From: Paludibacterium purpuratum
GTDB lineage: Bacteria; Pseudomonadota; Gammaproteobacteria; Burkholderiales; Chromobacteriaceae
Reading direction: 5' to 3'
NCBI RefSeq assembly: GCF_004363805.1
Contig: NZ_SNZP01000011.1
Coordinates: 65,594-129,593, forward strand
Length of the DNA stretch: 64,000 bases
Made by a program: the position numbers and the translations under genes. Under the pieces are notes generated by a model. The model saw only the letters and a list, made by a program, of their open reading frames with translations, was not told the DNA's origin and did not search any database. Below, piece by piece: positions 37,650 to 46,220 of this stretch (position 1 is the first letter of the stretch; the number at the start of each line of letters is the position of its first letter).

Positions 37650-37901
37650 CATTGGCAAGCGGGTAAGTTGTTTGCGTTAGTACATCGTTATTCGCAATGA
37701 CACTGTATTAAAGAATGGGCGGGATGTGGTTAAGCGCGCGCAGTCCGGCGCGGCGACGCCCAGGCGCAGGATCTGCCGCTATCAGCGCCTTACTTGCGAA
37801 TTTTTTGGCTATTTTTGCCAATTCTCTTGGCATTTTCCCTATCCACCATCCCAATGGTCGATGGCCTTTAGGCACATTGGTACCATTTCTTCATTTATGT
37901 A
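37650..37901. other. Non-coding leader region before the two-partner secretion genes
   Basis: About 290 bases with no credible gene. The base composition falls and becomes T-rich from 37797 onward (runs such as AATTTTTTGGCTATTTTTGC), unlike the flanking coding DNA. It presumably contains the promoter of the tpsB-tpsA pair. No convincing -35/-10 pair was identified. Confidence 0.5.
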
Positions 37902-37924
37902 TTTTGTCAGACAATTCGACAAAA
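37902..37924. promoter_or_regulatory. Inverted repeats just upstream of the TpsB gene
   Basis: TTTTGTC and GACAAAA, 9 bases apart, frame a smaller perfect palindrome TTGTC-A-GACAA, giving three half-sites of the form TTGTC/GACAA. The block ends 14 bases before the TpsB start codon, so a bound protein or RNA hairpin here could affect initiation. The binder is unknown. Confidence 0.45.
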
Positions 37925-37938
37925 CGATTTGAGAAGAA

Positions 37939-39594
37939 ATGGCTACGCGAACAGTACTCGTGCGGGCTCGCCGCTGGTGTGCCGCGATCGGTTTTGGCTT
38001 GCAACCTGGGTTTGTCTTGGCGGAGCCGATCGCCCTGCCGGGCAGCGACGGCCGGTTTTTCCTGCAGGACAACAAAACGCACTTGCGCGAAGAGTATGAG
38101 GCGTTACGCCTGCGGCAGTTGCAACGCGGCGGCGAGATCCGCCAATCACCGGCCGTCAGCCGCATCGCTCCAAGCGATTGTCTGCCGATCCATGCGCTGC
38201 GCTTGGCTGGCGTGACGTTGCTGAGCGCGCATGAACTGGCGCCGCTGCTCGAACGGCATGCGGGCTGCTTGGACGGCACCCGGCTGCAGCGCCTTTTGCA
38301 ACGCCTGACCGGGCTGTATGTACAACGTGGCTATATCGCTGCACGCGTACTACCGGAGATCGCTCAGGACGGCGTGATGACCTTGCATGTGTTGGAAGGG
38401 CGGGTGGAGAGGATCGAAGGCGCCAGTCCGGCGGTTCGCTGGTTGTTCCCCGGCATGGAGGGCAAAGCGCTGAATATCCGCGATTTGGAGCAGGGGTTGG
38501 ATCAGGCCAATCGGCTGCAGTCGTCGTCGATGCGGGCCGAGGTTCTGCCGGGCAGCCTGCTTGGCGGGTCGACCATTCGCCTGCTGACCGACGCGAATGA
38601 AGGCTGGCATGGCCGCCTGTCGCTGGATAACTGGGGTTATGCCGCCACCGGGCGGCGCGTGGCCGGGCTTAGCGTGGCGCGCGACAACTTAAGCGGGCGT
38701 TACGACTACCTCAGCCTGTCGATGGAGCACAGCCTCGAACGCGCGCGTTTCAGCCGGCGACATTCGTTGTTCTATTCGCTGCCGAACGGTTATTGGAGTT
38801 ACAGCCTGTTCGGCGGCCAATCCGAGTACTTGAATACCCTGCGATTGCCATACGCCACGGTCGACCTGCGCGGCCGCTCGTCGCAGGCCGGGCTGCGCGT
38901 CGATCGGGTGTTGGCCCGCGATCATGCCGGTATCTGGAGCATGCATGGCCAACTGGCGCACAAGCGGGTGGAAAACTACTTTCTCGGCAGCTTACAGACC
39001 GTCAGCAGCCCGACCCTGACCGTTGTCGGACTCGGCGTTGACTATATGCGCCTGCTGTCGGCGGGGACGCTGACGTTGGAAGCGACGCGGGAGCAGGGCC
39101 GGCCTTGGCTCGGCGCCGCCTGTGCGCCAGGCGGCATGCCGCAGTCTTGTTTCGGCAAGTGGCAGTTCGGCGCCACGCTGCGCCATGCCCTGCCGGCGGC
39201 GGGTTGGCAGCTGGACAGCCGTCTGAGTGCGCAGACCAGTCCAGCGCGTTTGCCGGCGGTCGAGCAACTGGAGCTGGCCGATAGTAGCGTGGTGCGCGGC
39301 TTCCGCCATAACTCGCTCGCGGGTGAAAAAGGCTGGGGCTGGCGCAATACGCTGCAGTACCTTGCCAGCACCGGCGATTGGCTTTGGCAGCCGCGCCTGG
39401 CGCTTGACGCCGGCGGTATTTGGCAAGCGCAAGAGGAGGGCGGCTATCAGTGGCTCTCCGGCTGGGGGGTGGGCCTGAAGGTCGGGCGTGGCCCGCTCTC
39501 GCTGGATGCCGAATACAACCGCCCCCTCAAGCAACCCAACGCGTTCGCCGGCGAATCTCATCAACTCTTGCTGCGGTTCGCTTGGCAATTTTAA
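37939..39594 (+). CDS. TpsB outer-membrane pore of a two-partner secretion system (FhaC/ShlB/HecB family)
   Basis: 551 residues. A signal-like N-terminus (to about LAEP, residue 30) is followed by a POTRA region (CLPIHALRLAGVTLLSAHEL, LTGLYVQRGYIAARVLPE, LHVLEGRVERIEG). A 16-strand-type barrel runs from about residue 205 to the terminal Phe (LLLRFAWQF). The loop-6 motif is present as VVRGFRHNSLAGEKGW. It would export the TpsA protein encoded 81 bases downstream across the outer membrane. The ribosome site is GAGAAG just before ATG 37939. Length is normal. Confidence 0.92.
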   Translation: MATRTVLVRARRWCAAIGFGLQPGFVLAEPIALPGSDGRFFLQDNKTHLREEYEALRLRQLQRGGEIRQSPAVSRIAPSDCLPIHALRLAGVTLLSAHELAPLLERHAGCLDGTRLQRLLQRLTGLYVQRGYIAARVLPEIAQDGVMTLHVLEGRVERIEGASPAVRWLFPGMEGKALNIRDLEQGLDQANRLQSSSMRAEVLPGSLLGGSTIRLLTDANEGWHGRLSLDNWGYAATGRRVAGLSVARDNLSGRYDYLSLSMEHSLERARFSRRHSLFYSLPNGYWSYSLFGGQSEYLNTLRLPYATVDLRGRSSQAGLRVDRVLARDHAGIWSMHGQLAHKRVENYFLGSLQTVSSPTLTVVGLGVDYMRLLSAGTLTLEATREQGRPWLGAACAPGGMPQSCFGKWQFGATLRHALPAAGWQLDSRLSAQTSPARLPAVEQLELADSSVVRGFRHNSLAGEKGWGWRNTLQYLASTGDWLWQPRLALDAGGIWQAQEEGGYQWLSGWGVGLKVGRGPLSLDAEYNRPLKQPNAFAGESHQLLLRFAWQF

Positions 39595-39675
39595 GGGCCC
39601 GGACCCCCGTGACCGACAACGACACGCGCATTTAGCGCGGAACACTGCAACCTCACTCAACAAAGAGATCACAAA

Positions 39676-42600
39676 ATGAAAAATCGATTCCGATTGTCGT
39701 GCCACGGCCATGTGTCCGCGGCACTGGCGCTGTCTTTAATTTATTCACCGCATCTGTGGGCAGGAGGCATCGTGCCGGCCCCCGGTTCGAACGTCGAGGT
39801 ACGCGAGGCGGGCGGCGGCGCGGAGGTGGTGCAGATCGTCGGCGCCAATCCACACGGGCTGTCGCATAACCGCTATAACGCGCACGATGTCGGCCCCGCC
39901 GGCGCGGTGTACAACAACGCGGTGCAATCCGGCCAATCGCAACTGGCGGGCCCGTTGGCGGCGAACCCCAAGTTGGGCGGCCGCGCGGCGACGGTGATTC
40001 TCAATGAAGTCATCAGCCGCAATCCCTCGCTGCTGCTTGGGCAAATGGAAGTCTTCGGCCAGGCGGCGAACTTGGTGTTGGCCAATCCGAACGGCATTAC
40101 CTGCAACGGTTGCGGCTTCATCAACAGCCGCCATGCCACCTTGCTGGTCGGCACGCCGCAACTGCAGGACGGTCGACTGCAGGCGCTGTCGAGTGCGGCC
40201 GCCGCGTCACGCTTGACGGTTGGCGCGGGAGGGATCTCGGCGAATTCGGCGCTCGATCTGATTGCCCCGCGTATCGATGCGCAGGGGGCGCTGGTGGCTA
40301 CTAGCGGCATCCGCGCCGTGATCGGCCAGGCACTGCTCAACGACGACACGGGCGAGTTGACGGTGCGACGCGAACCGCAAGCGGAACGGTTGGACAGTGC
40401 TTTTCTCGGCGGCATGCAAGCCGGGCGGATCAGCATTGTCAGCACCGACGACGGCGCGGGGGTGAACCTGGTGGGCGCGATCCGCAGCGATGGCCGGATC
40501 GAGGTGGATACGCAAGGCCCGCTCGGTCTGGCCAACGTTCACCTGCAAGGCGAACAGCTGGCGCTCGCCGCCAAAACGATCGACGCCACACCGCTGGTGT
40601 ATTTCGACGATCAGACGCAACGCCAGCACGACGAGAGCTGGTTTATCTGGAAGACCGGGGAAACCGATGCGGTCGAGCGTACGAGAACGACTTATGTCGA
40701 TCGCACGCTGCTGGAAGGCGACCAGGTTAGTCTGCGCGCCCAGGAAGGGCTGCATTTGAAAGCCGCCGAGGTACGCGGTGGCGATATCCGGTTGGACGCC
40801 GGCGATATCGCGCTGACCGGCATCGAAACGCACGATGGCTACAGCACCGAGCATGTGGCGTGGCTGAATTCGTGGCGGCGCAATCAATACACCGAGAACG
40901 GCCATTATGACCAGCAAGGGGTGGTCTTGGCCGCCGAGCGCAATCTCGAACTGAACGCGCAAGGGCGTATCGAAGCGCAAGGCGCGGTGCTGAGCGCGAA
41001 GAACGAGGTGCGCGCGACGGCAGGCAAAGAGATCGTCCTATCCGGGCTCGCGGAAAAGACCGTGTCGGTGGATCGAGGCGACCGCTATCTGGAGGGGGCA
41101 ACGCTATCGAGCGGCAATTGGAATAACGTCAGCGAAAGGCAACAGCTCAGGCAGAGCGAGGTGGACGCCGGCGGCAATCTGCTGTTGCGCGCCGCCGGCG
41201 CGATTGCGCTGCGGTCGAGCAAACTGCAGGCTGGCGGCGACTTCGTACTCAATAGCGAGGACCGCGTCGATATCGGCACGCAGGTGGTGAACCAGTCGTC
41301 GCTCGATGTTGCGGCAACCTCCCACTGGGGCGGCATCGGCGGCAGCAATCGTGCCAACGACCGCGATCAGCAGGCGCTCAACGTGCCCTCCGAGGTGAGG
41401 GCGCAAGGGGCATTACGTGTGGAGGCTGGGCAGGACATCCAGATTGTCGGCAGTACGGTGAAGGGCGAGCACGGCGCGTATGCCGTCACGCGTCGAGGCA
41501 GCGTTCAAGTGGCGCATGCCACCGACCTGACGCAATCGCAGATCGATGAGCGGCGCGGGGGCGTGTTCGATATCCAGACACAGCGCCGATACGGCAGCGA
41601 GACACAGCAGGTGGCGCATAGTGCGCAACTGACGTCCGATACCAACCTGACGCTGGCCAGCGGCGCCGATGTCGCGGTCGATGGCAGCCAGGTCGAGGCC
41701 GGCGGTGCGTTGACGGTGTCGGCGAGCGGGGACATTCGCGTCGGCGCGGCCACGACCGAGCAGCGGCGACAGCACAATGAGAGCCGGCTGGCGTGGGAAG
41801 CAACGGCCGCTGCCGATGCCCGCCGCCCCGGTGCCTATCGCGCCGGTGCTGGCCTAGCGCAGACCGCCGAGGGCACCACGCAGGCGCACACCACGCAAAC
41901 CGGCGCGATATTGGCCGGTGGCAGCGTGCAGGTGGATGCCGGCGGCGACGTGTCGGTGCAAGGCAGCGAGGTGACGGCTCGGCAAGGCGATGCCGTATTG
42001 AATGGCAGCAACCTGGCATTCGATGCCGCCTATGAAACTCGGCAGGATGCGCAGCAGACCAGCCGTACCGGCGGCGGCATTTTCGTGGCGGCCAGCATCG
42101 ATCAGCTACGGGCCGGCGACGCATACGACCAATCGAGCGAGCGCACCGCCGCCGATGTGCGCATGCCCAAGGTAAGCCAGGTGAGCGCCGGCGGCGATCT
42201 GGTTTTGCACGCCCCGGCAGGGACGTTGAAGACCGAAGGCGCGCAACTGGGCGCTGGCGGCCGGCTATCGGCACAGGCCGACACGATCGATAACCGCGCC
42301 GCCTTCGGGTCGAGCGTGACGTCGCGCCAGAGCGGCGGCGGTAGCGGTGAGGTGGCGGGCGTGGCGGAATTGAACGGCCTGCTCAAACCGGTCGAGGCCG
42401 TGCTCGACAAGGTGCGCAACGGACAGTGGCTTGAAGCGGCGCGGGAAGCCGCCAAGATCAAGGACAAGGTGCAAGACGGCCTGGACAAGGCGGCGCAGGG
42501 CGACTGGACCGGCGTGCGCGATGTGGTGACGCAGGTCGCCTCCCCCAGCGCCGGCGGGGTGGTCGACATAGCCGGCCGGCGCCAGAAGGAGTCGGCGTCG

Positions 42601-44043
42601 AGCCAGTCGGCGGCCGGCAGCCGTTTCGAGGCGGCGGAAGTGAATGTGAAGAGCACGGGCGTCTTGCATGACGAGGCAACGCAGTATCGCGCCTCTCGCG
42701 GCAAGGTGGAGATTGCCGCCGGCGAGCACCGCTTCGATGCCGCCGCGATCCAGGCCGTGCACGCCAGCGACGGCGGCAGCGGCGGTGCCATGGTGGAAGC
42801 GACCACGCTCACCGGTCACGACCTGCAGCTCAAGGGCGCGGGCAACGGCAGCATGCAATGGCGGCAGCAACGTGATGCGCAGGCAGAGAGCGGGGCGATC
42901 CATGGGGCCGGCGGGGTGAATATCGCGGTGGCGGGGGACGCCAGTTACCGCGGCACGCTGCTCGACGGCGGTCGGGGACAACTGGCGGTGGCTGCCGGTG
43001 GCGTGCTGCGAGGCGACGCGATCCAGCAGACGGCGTCTGTGGTCGAGGGGCGTCAAGGCGGCTCTCTGGTGCTCAGCGTGCGTACCCTGCCCCAAGCTGC
43101 GGGAGAGCTTGCCCAGAACCCGACGCTTGGTACGCAGGGCATGGGCGGTCAAGGCAAGCTCGGCGTGGACGTGGCCCGGCAGCAGGAAAATCGCCAGGAA
43201 GCGCTGCCGGCGCACTGGTCCGCCGATGCCGGCGTGGCACTGCGAGCCGGCGACGGCATGGCGCTGACGGGGGTGCAGATCGGCGCCGCCGAAGGTCGAG
43301 AGCGCCCGGCGACGGTGTCGCTTACCTCCGGAGGAGCGATCGACCTGGCGGCCGCGGAGACTTCGTCTCGGCAGGAAAGCTGGCGCATCAGCGGCACGAT
43401 CCAAGGCGAGGGATCTGTCGGTGTGCAGCTCCCCGGGGGGCAGGCCGAGCTGAAGGGCCAGATGCGAGCCGAGTCGCGCCATGGCGGCCTGCCGAGCACG
43501 ATCGATGCACGACAGGTCTCTCTGGAAAGCCGGGGCGAGCTGCACTTGCACGGTGCGCGTGTGAGCGGCGAAACGGTTGCGGCGCAAGTGGGGGGCGACA
43601 TGCGCGTCGAGAGTCTCAAAGACGATAACCGCTTGCGCCAAGGCACGTTTGAGGCGAACCTCACGACGCCGAACCTGGGGCAGCTCATCAGCGGCGCGGA
43701 CGCCGTGCGGGTCAACGCACAGTACGAACAGAGCCGGCTCGATGCGGTGGGTCAAGCCAGCGGCTTGTATGGCCACGAGCTGCTGGCCGCGCAGGTCGGT
43801 GGTCAGACGGTGCTAACGGGTGGGCAACTGCACAGCGGGCAAGGCCCAGTGGCAACGGGTGGGGCGGTGGTCGCGCAACCGGTGCCGGGGCAGTTCGATT
43901 CGGAGCGCTATGGCGCCAACTTCGGTGGCACGCTATCGACGCTGCCGAGCCAAGTGGTCGGCGATGTCATGGCGGGCAAAGTGCCATTGGGCGTGACGCA
44001 TCAAAAGCAGCACGAGGATCGCACGGCGTTGCCGTCGCGGTAG
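39676..44043 (+). CDS. TpsA exoprotein, filamentous haemagglutinin-like, short form
   Basis: 1455 residues. Signal peptide (ALALSLIYSPHLWA, about 1-29), then a TPS secretion domain to about 260 with GANPHGLSHNRYN and NPNGITCNGCGFINS, including a Cys pair. A long beta-helix of haemagglutinin repeats follows (repeated GGxLxxxAGGDxxVxGS-like turns), with a single RGD at 467-469. A helical, non-repetitive insert lies near 895-955 (VEAVLDKVRNGQWLEAAREA). The C-terminus is still repeat-like and stops at LPSR, with no VENN motif, nuclease or pore domain and no immunity-type ORF after it. This length is nearer ShlA/HpmA haemolysins or adhesins than CdiA. Adhesin or cytolysin cannot be decided; a 3'-truncated larger exoprotein is possible. 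Confidence 0.9.
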   Translation: MKNRFRLSCHGHVSAALALSLIYSPHLWAGGIVPAPGSNVEVREAGGGAEVVQIVGANPHGLSHNRYNAHDVGPAGAVYNNAVQSGQSQLAGPLAANPKLGGRAATVILNEVISRNPSLLLGQMEVFGQAANLVLANPNGITCNGCGFINSRHATLLVGTPQLQDGRLQALSSAAAASRLTVGAGGISANSALDLIAPRIDAQGALVATSGIRAVIGQALLNDDTGELTVRREPQAERLDSAFLGGMQAGRISIVSTDDGAGVNLVGAIRSDGRIEVDTQGPLGLANVHLQGEQLALAAKTIDATPLVYFDDQTQRQHDESWFIWKTGETDAVERTRTTYVDRTLLEGDQVSLRAQEGLHLKAAEVRGGDIRLDAGDIALTGIETHDGYSTEHVAWLNSWRRNQYTENGHYDQQGVVLAAERNLELNAQGRIEAQGAVLSAKNEVRATAGKEIVLSGLAEKTVSVDRGDRYLEGATLSSGNWNNVSERQQLRQSEVDAGGNLLLRAAGAIALRSSKLQAGGDFVLNSEDRVDIGTQVVNQSSLDVAATSHWGGIGGSNRANDRDQQALNVPSEVRAQGALRVEAGQDIQIVGSTVKGEHGAYAVTRRGSVQVAHATDLTQSQIDERRGGVFDIQTQRRYGSETQQVAHSAQLTSDTNLTLASGADVAVDGSQVEAGGALTVSASGDIRVGAATTEQRRQHNESRLAWEATAAADARRPGAYRAGAGLAQTAEGTTQAHTTQTGAILAGGSVQVDAGGDVSVQGSEVTARQGDAVLNGSNLAFDAAYETRQDAQQTSRTGGGIFVAASIDQLRAGDAYDQSSERTAADVRMPKVSQVSAGGDLVLHAPAGTLKTEGAQLGAGGRLSAQADTIDNRAAFGSSVTSRQSGGGSGEVAGVAELNGLLKPVEAVLDKVRNGQWLEAAREAAKIKDKVQDGLDKAAQGDWTGVRDVVTQVASPSAGGVVDIAGRRQKESASSQSAAGSRFEAAEVNVKSTGVLHDEATQYRASRGKVEIAAGEHRFDAAAIQAVHASDGGSGGAMVEATTLTGHDLQLKGAGNGSMQWRQQRDAQAESGAIHGAGGVNIAVAGDASYRGTLLDGGRGQLAVAAGGVLRGDAIQQTASVVEGRQGGSLVLSVRTLPQAAGELAQNPTLGTQGMGGQGKLGVDVARQQENRQEALPAHWSADAGVALRAGDGMALTGVQIGAAEGRERPATVSLTSGGAIDLAAAETSSRQESWRISGTIQGEGSVGVQLPGGQAELKGQMRAESRHGGLPSTIDARQVSLESRGELHLHGARVSGETVAAQVGGDMRVESLKDDNRLRQGTFEANLTTPNLGQLISGADAVRVNAQYEQSRLDAVGQASGLYGHELLAAQVGGQTVLTGGQLHSGQGPVATGGAVVAQPVPGQFDSERYGANFGGTLSTLPSQVVGDVMAGKVPLGVTHQKQHEDRTALPSR

Positions 44044-44046
44044 ATC

Positions 44047-44086
44047 GTAGGAGCGGCCTCACGCAATCGCGGTTGAAACCGCTCCT
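44047..44086. repeat. GTAGGAGCGG-type REP palindrome after the TpsA gene
   Basis: GTAG (44047-44050) leads into AGGAGCGG (44049-44056), which pairs with CCGCTCCT (44079-44086) around an inner CGCAATCGCG. GTAGGAGCGG palindromes of this kind are common REP elements in Pseudomonas and relatives. It lies 3 bp after the TpsA stop and may also act as a terminator with the convergent hydrolase gene. Confidence 0.6.
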
Positions 44087-44094
44087 CGAAGCGC

Positions 44095-44745
44095 TTAGCG
44101 GTAGCCGGCGTTCATCACGAACGGGTTGCTGCGCTTTTCGTCGCCCAAGGTGGTGAACGGGCCGTGGCCGGTAATCACCGTGGTATCGTCCGGCAGAATG
44201 AACAGCTTGCTGTGGATGGCGTCGAGCAGGTCGCGATGGTTGCCGCGCGGGAAGTCGGTGCGGCCGATGGATCCCTGGAACAGCACGTCGCCGGCGACCA
44301 GCAAACCGGCGTCGCTGCTATAGAACACCACGTGGCCCGGGGTATGGCCTGGGCAGTGGATGACGCGCAGGGTCTGCTTGCCGACGCTAACGGTGTCGCC
44401 ATCGTTGAGCCAACGCTGCGGCGTGAGTGCCGTGCTCGCCGGAAAGCCGAAGGCCTGGCTTTGTTGCGGCAGTTGATCGAGCCAGAAGGCGTCTTCCGCC
44501 TGCGGGCCTTCGATCTCGACGCCCAGCTGGTCCGCCAATTCGGCGGCGCCGCCGGCATGGTCGATATGGCCGTGCGTCAGCAGCAGCTTTTCGATTTTCA
44601 ATCCGTTTGTCTGAACAAAGTCCAGGATACGCTTCAGGTCGCCGCCGGCATCGACGACGGCGGCGCGTTGCGTTTCGTCGCACCACAGGATCGAGCAGTT
44701 CTGCGCGAACGGCGTGACCGGAATGACGTGATAATGGAGAGCCAT
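44095..44745 (-). CDS. MBL-fold hydrolase, YcbL / glyoxalase II-like
   Basis: 216 residues. The metallo-beta-lactamase fold has all the glyoxalase II-type metal ligands: LTHGHIDHAGG (THxHxDH), IHCPGHTPGHVVFY, VAGDVLFQGSIGRTDFPRGN and VITGHGPFTTLGDE. The length and the N-terminal VTPFAQNCSILWCD match E. coli YcbL (215 residues), a type II glyoxalase-like enzyme lacking the GloB C-terminal domain. Likely a thioesterase hydrolysing glutathione thioesters; the physiological substrate is not certain. Single gene, convergent with TpsA. Confidence 0.9.
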   Translation of the reverse strand: MALHYHVIPVTPFAQNCSILWCDETQRAAVVDAGGDLKRILDFVQTNGLKIEKLLLTHGHIDHAGGAAELADQLGVEIEGPQAEDAFWLDQLPQQSQAFGFPASTALTPQRWLNDGDTVSVGKQTLRVIHCPGHTPGHVVFYSSDAGLLVAGDVLFQGSIGRTDFPRGNHRDLLDAIHSKLFILPDDTTVITGHGPFTTLGDEKRSNPFVMNAGYR

Positions 44746-44803
44746 GATGCAGAACCAGGGGTAGTGGTGGATAGTTTATTGTTGCATAGCGGAAACCAGT
44801 GGC

Positions 44804-45088
44804 CTAGTCACTGACATTTTCATGTCGCATACAGAAAGCTCTTTTTTCCGCTGCGCTCAGCTGCTTGAACGCATACTCGGCCTGCAACGCGTGCGAGCGA
44901 TTGGGAAACTCGACGGTGAGCAGGAGTTTTTCCGGCGGGTGGCTCTTGGTGTAGCGCGCGCCCTTGCCTGCTTGGTGCACGGCAAAGCGGCGCGCCACGT
45001 CGGTGCTGATCCCGGTGTATAAGCTGCCGCCCCGGCAGGCGATGACATACAAGAACCAGGGGCGGCCGTTTGGCGGGCTACAGTCCAC
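44804..45088 (-). CDS. GIY-YIG domain protein (YhbQ-like)
   Basis: 94 residues, a stand-alone GIY-YIG module: FLYVIACRGGSLYTGISTDV (the G-Y/Y-G core), ARRFAVHQAGKGARYTKSHP (conserved Arg and KGARYT), and VEFPNRSHALQAEYAFKQLS with the catalytic-type Glu. Proteins of this size are UPF0213/YhbQ-like and bind or nick DNA; the role is poorly known. The start is GTG, overlapping the end of ccsA by 11 bases, so translation may be coupled to the cytochrome maturation operon. Confidence 0.88.
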   Translation of the reverse strand: MDCSPPNGRPWFLYVIACRGGSLYTGISTDVARRFAVHQAGKGARYTKSHPPEKLLLTVEFPNRSHALQAEYAFKQLSAAEKRAFCMRHENVSD

Positions 45089-46220
45089 CGTAGGAGTGCA
45101 GACCGGACAGGAACATATTGACGCCGAGGAAGGCGAAGCTGGTGACGAAGATGCCGATCACCGCCCACCAGGCCAGCGGCTTGCCGCGCCAGCCTTTGAC
45201 CAGGCGAACGTGTAGCCAGGCGGCGTAGTTGAGCCAGACGATCAGCGCCCAGGTTTCCTTCGGATCCCATGACCAGTAGCCGCCCCAGGCGTCGGCGGCC
45301 CACATGGCGCCGAGAATGGTGGCGATGGTGAAGAACAAGAAACCGACGGTGATCGCCCGGTACATGATTTCGTCCAGCACCTCGGGCTTCGGCAGCCGGC
45401 CGGCCAGCCAGCCTTTCATCGCCACCAGTTCGGCCACGCCGAGCATGGCGGCCATCGAGAATGCGCCGTAGCCAATGAAATTGGCCGGTACGTGAATCTT
45501 CATCCACCACGACTGCAACGCCGGGATCAACGGCTGGATCTCGTGGGCTTGGCGGTCGAAGGTGTACCAGATAATGAAGCCGACGGCGGCGCTGATCACC
45601 AGCAGCACGAAGGCGCCCAATTGTCGCACCTGGTAGCCGGCTTCGTAGTACAGGTACATCAGTGCCGTGATCAGGCAGAACAGGATGAAGACTTCATAGA
45701 GGTTGGAGACCGGGATGTGGCCGATGTCGCGCCCGATCAGGTAGCTCTCGTACCAGCGGATGAACAGGCCGGCGAAGCCCATGGCCGCCGCCGACCAGGT
45801 CAACCAGCTGCCCAGGGCGACGCCCGTGGCCGAGCGGGCCAACAGCCCGTACCAATAACAGCCGGTCGCCAGGAAGAACAAGACGCACATCCACATGATC
45901 GACGACTGGCTGGATAGCAGGTATTTGAGCCAGAACGCCGTTTGGCCGCGGGCGAGGTCGCCGTGGTACAGATTGATGGCGACGAGCGCAATGGCCCCCA
46001 CCAGCGGAAAGAAGCGGCGCCAGGCCGGCCAGAACCAGCCGAAGGCGGTTAGGCCGATGGCGGCGCCCACCAGGATGCCGTGTTCGTAGACATCCATATA
46101 CTGGCTGAACCGGCCGAGCGCGATGGCCGCGGCCGCAATGATGAACAGGGTGTAGAGCCAGCCGCTCAGGCTCAAATGCGGGCGGCGGAATTCATGCGGT
46201 TGGGCGATGTCCATCTTCAC
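45078..46220 (-). CDS. ccsA: System II cytochrome c maturation protein CcsA/ResC (also annotated CcsB)
   Basis: 380 residues with about eight transmembrane helices. The haem-handling WWD-type segment reads WGGYWSWDPKETWALIVW, followed by NYAAWLHVRL; conserved His residues flank it (KIHVPANFIGYGAFS). It partners ResB to carry haem across the membrane and attach it to CXXCH motifs. Naming is inconsistent in databases (ccsA, resC or ccsB). The start (46220; MDIAQPHEF at 46214 is possible) overlaps the resB stop by up to 29 bases, and the order resB-ccsA downstream of cytochrome c4 matches other betaproteobacteria. Confidence 0.94.
   Translation of the reverse strand: MKMDIAQPHEFRRPHLSLSGWLYTLFIIAAAAIALGRFSQYMDVYEHGILVGAAIGLTAFGWFWPAWRRFFPLVGAIALVAINLYHGDLARGQTAFWLKYLLSSQSSIMWMCVLFFLATGCYWYGLLARSATGVALGSWLTWSAAAMGFAGLFIRWYESYLIGRDIGHIPVSNLYEVFILFCLITALMYLYYEAGYQVRQLGAFVLLVISAAVGFIIWYTFDRQAHEIQPLIPALQSWWMKIHVPANFIGYGAFSMAAMLGVAELVAMKGWLAGRLPKPEVLDEIMYRAITVGFLFFTIATILGAMWAADAWGGYWSWDPKETWALIVWLNYAAWLHVRLVKGWRGKPLAWWAVIGIFVTSFAFLGVNMFLSGLHSYGGL

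Noticed and set aside
42100-43716. Antisense frames within the TpsA gene as a hidden immunity gene
   Set aside because: They lie inside the repeat-coding region, lack ribosome sites and have compositions typical of shadow frames.
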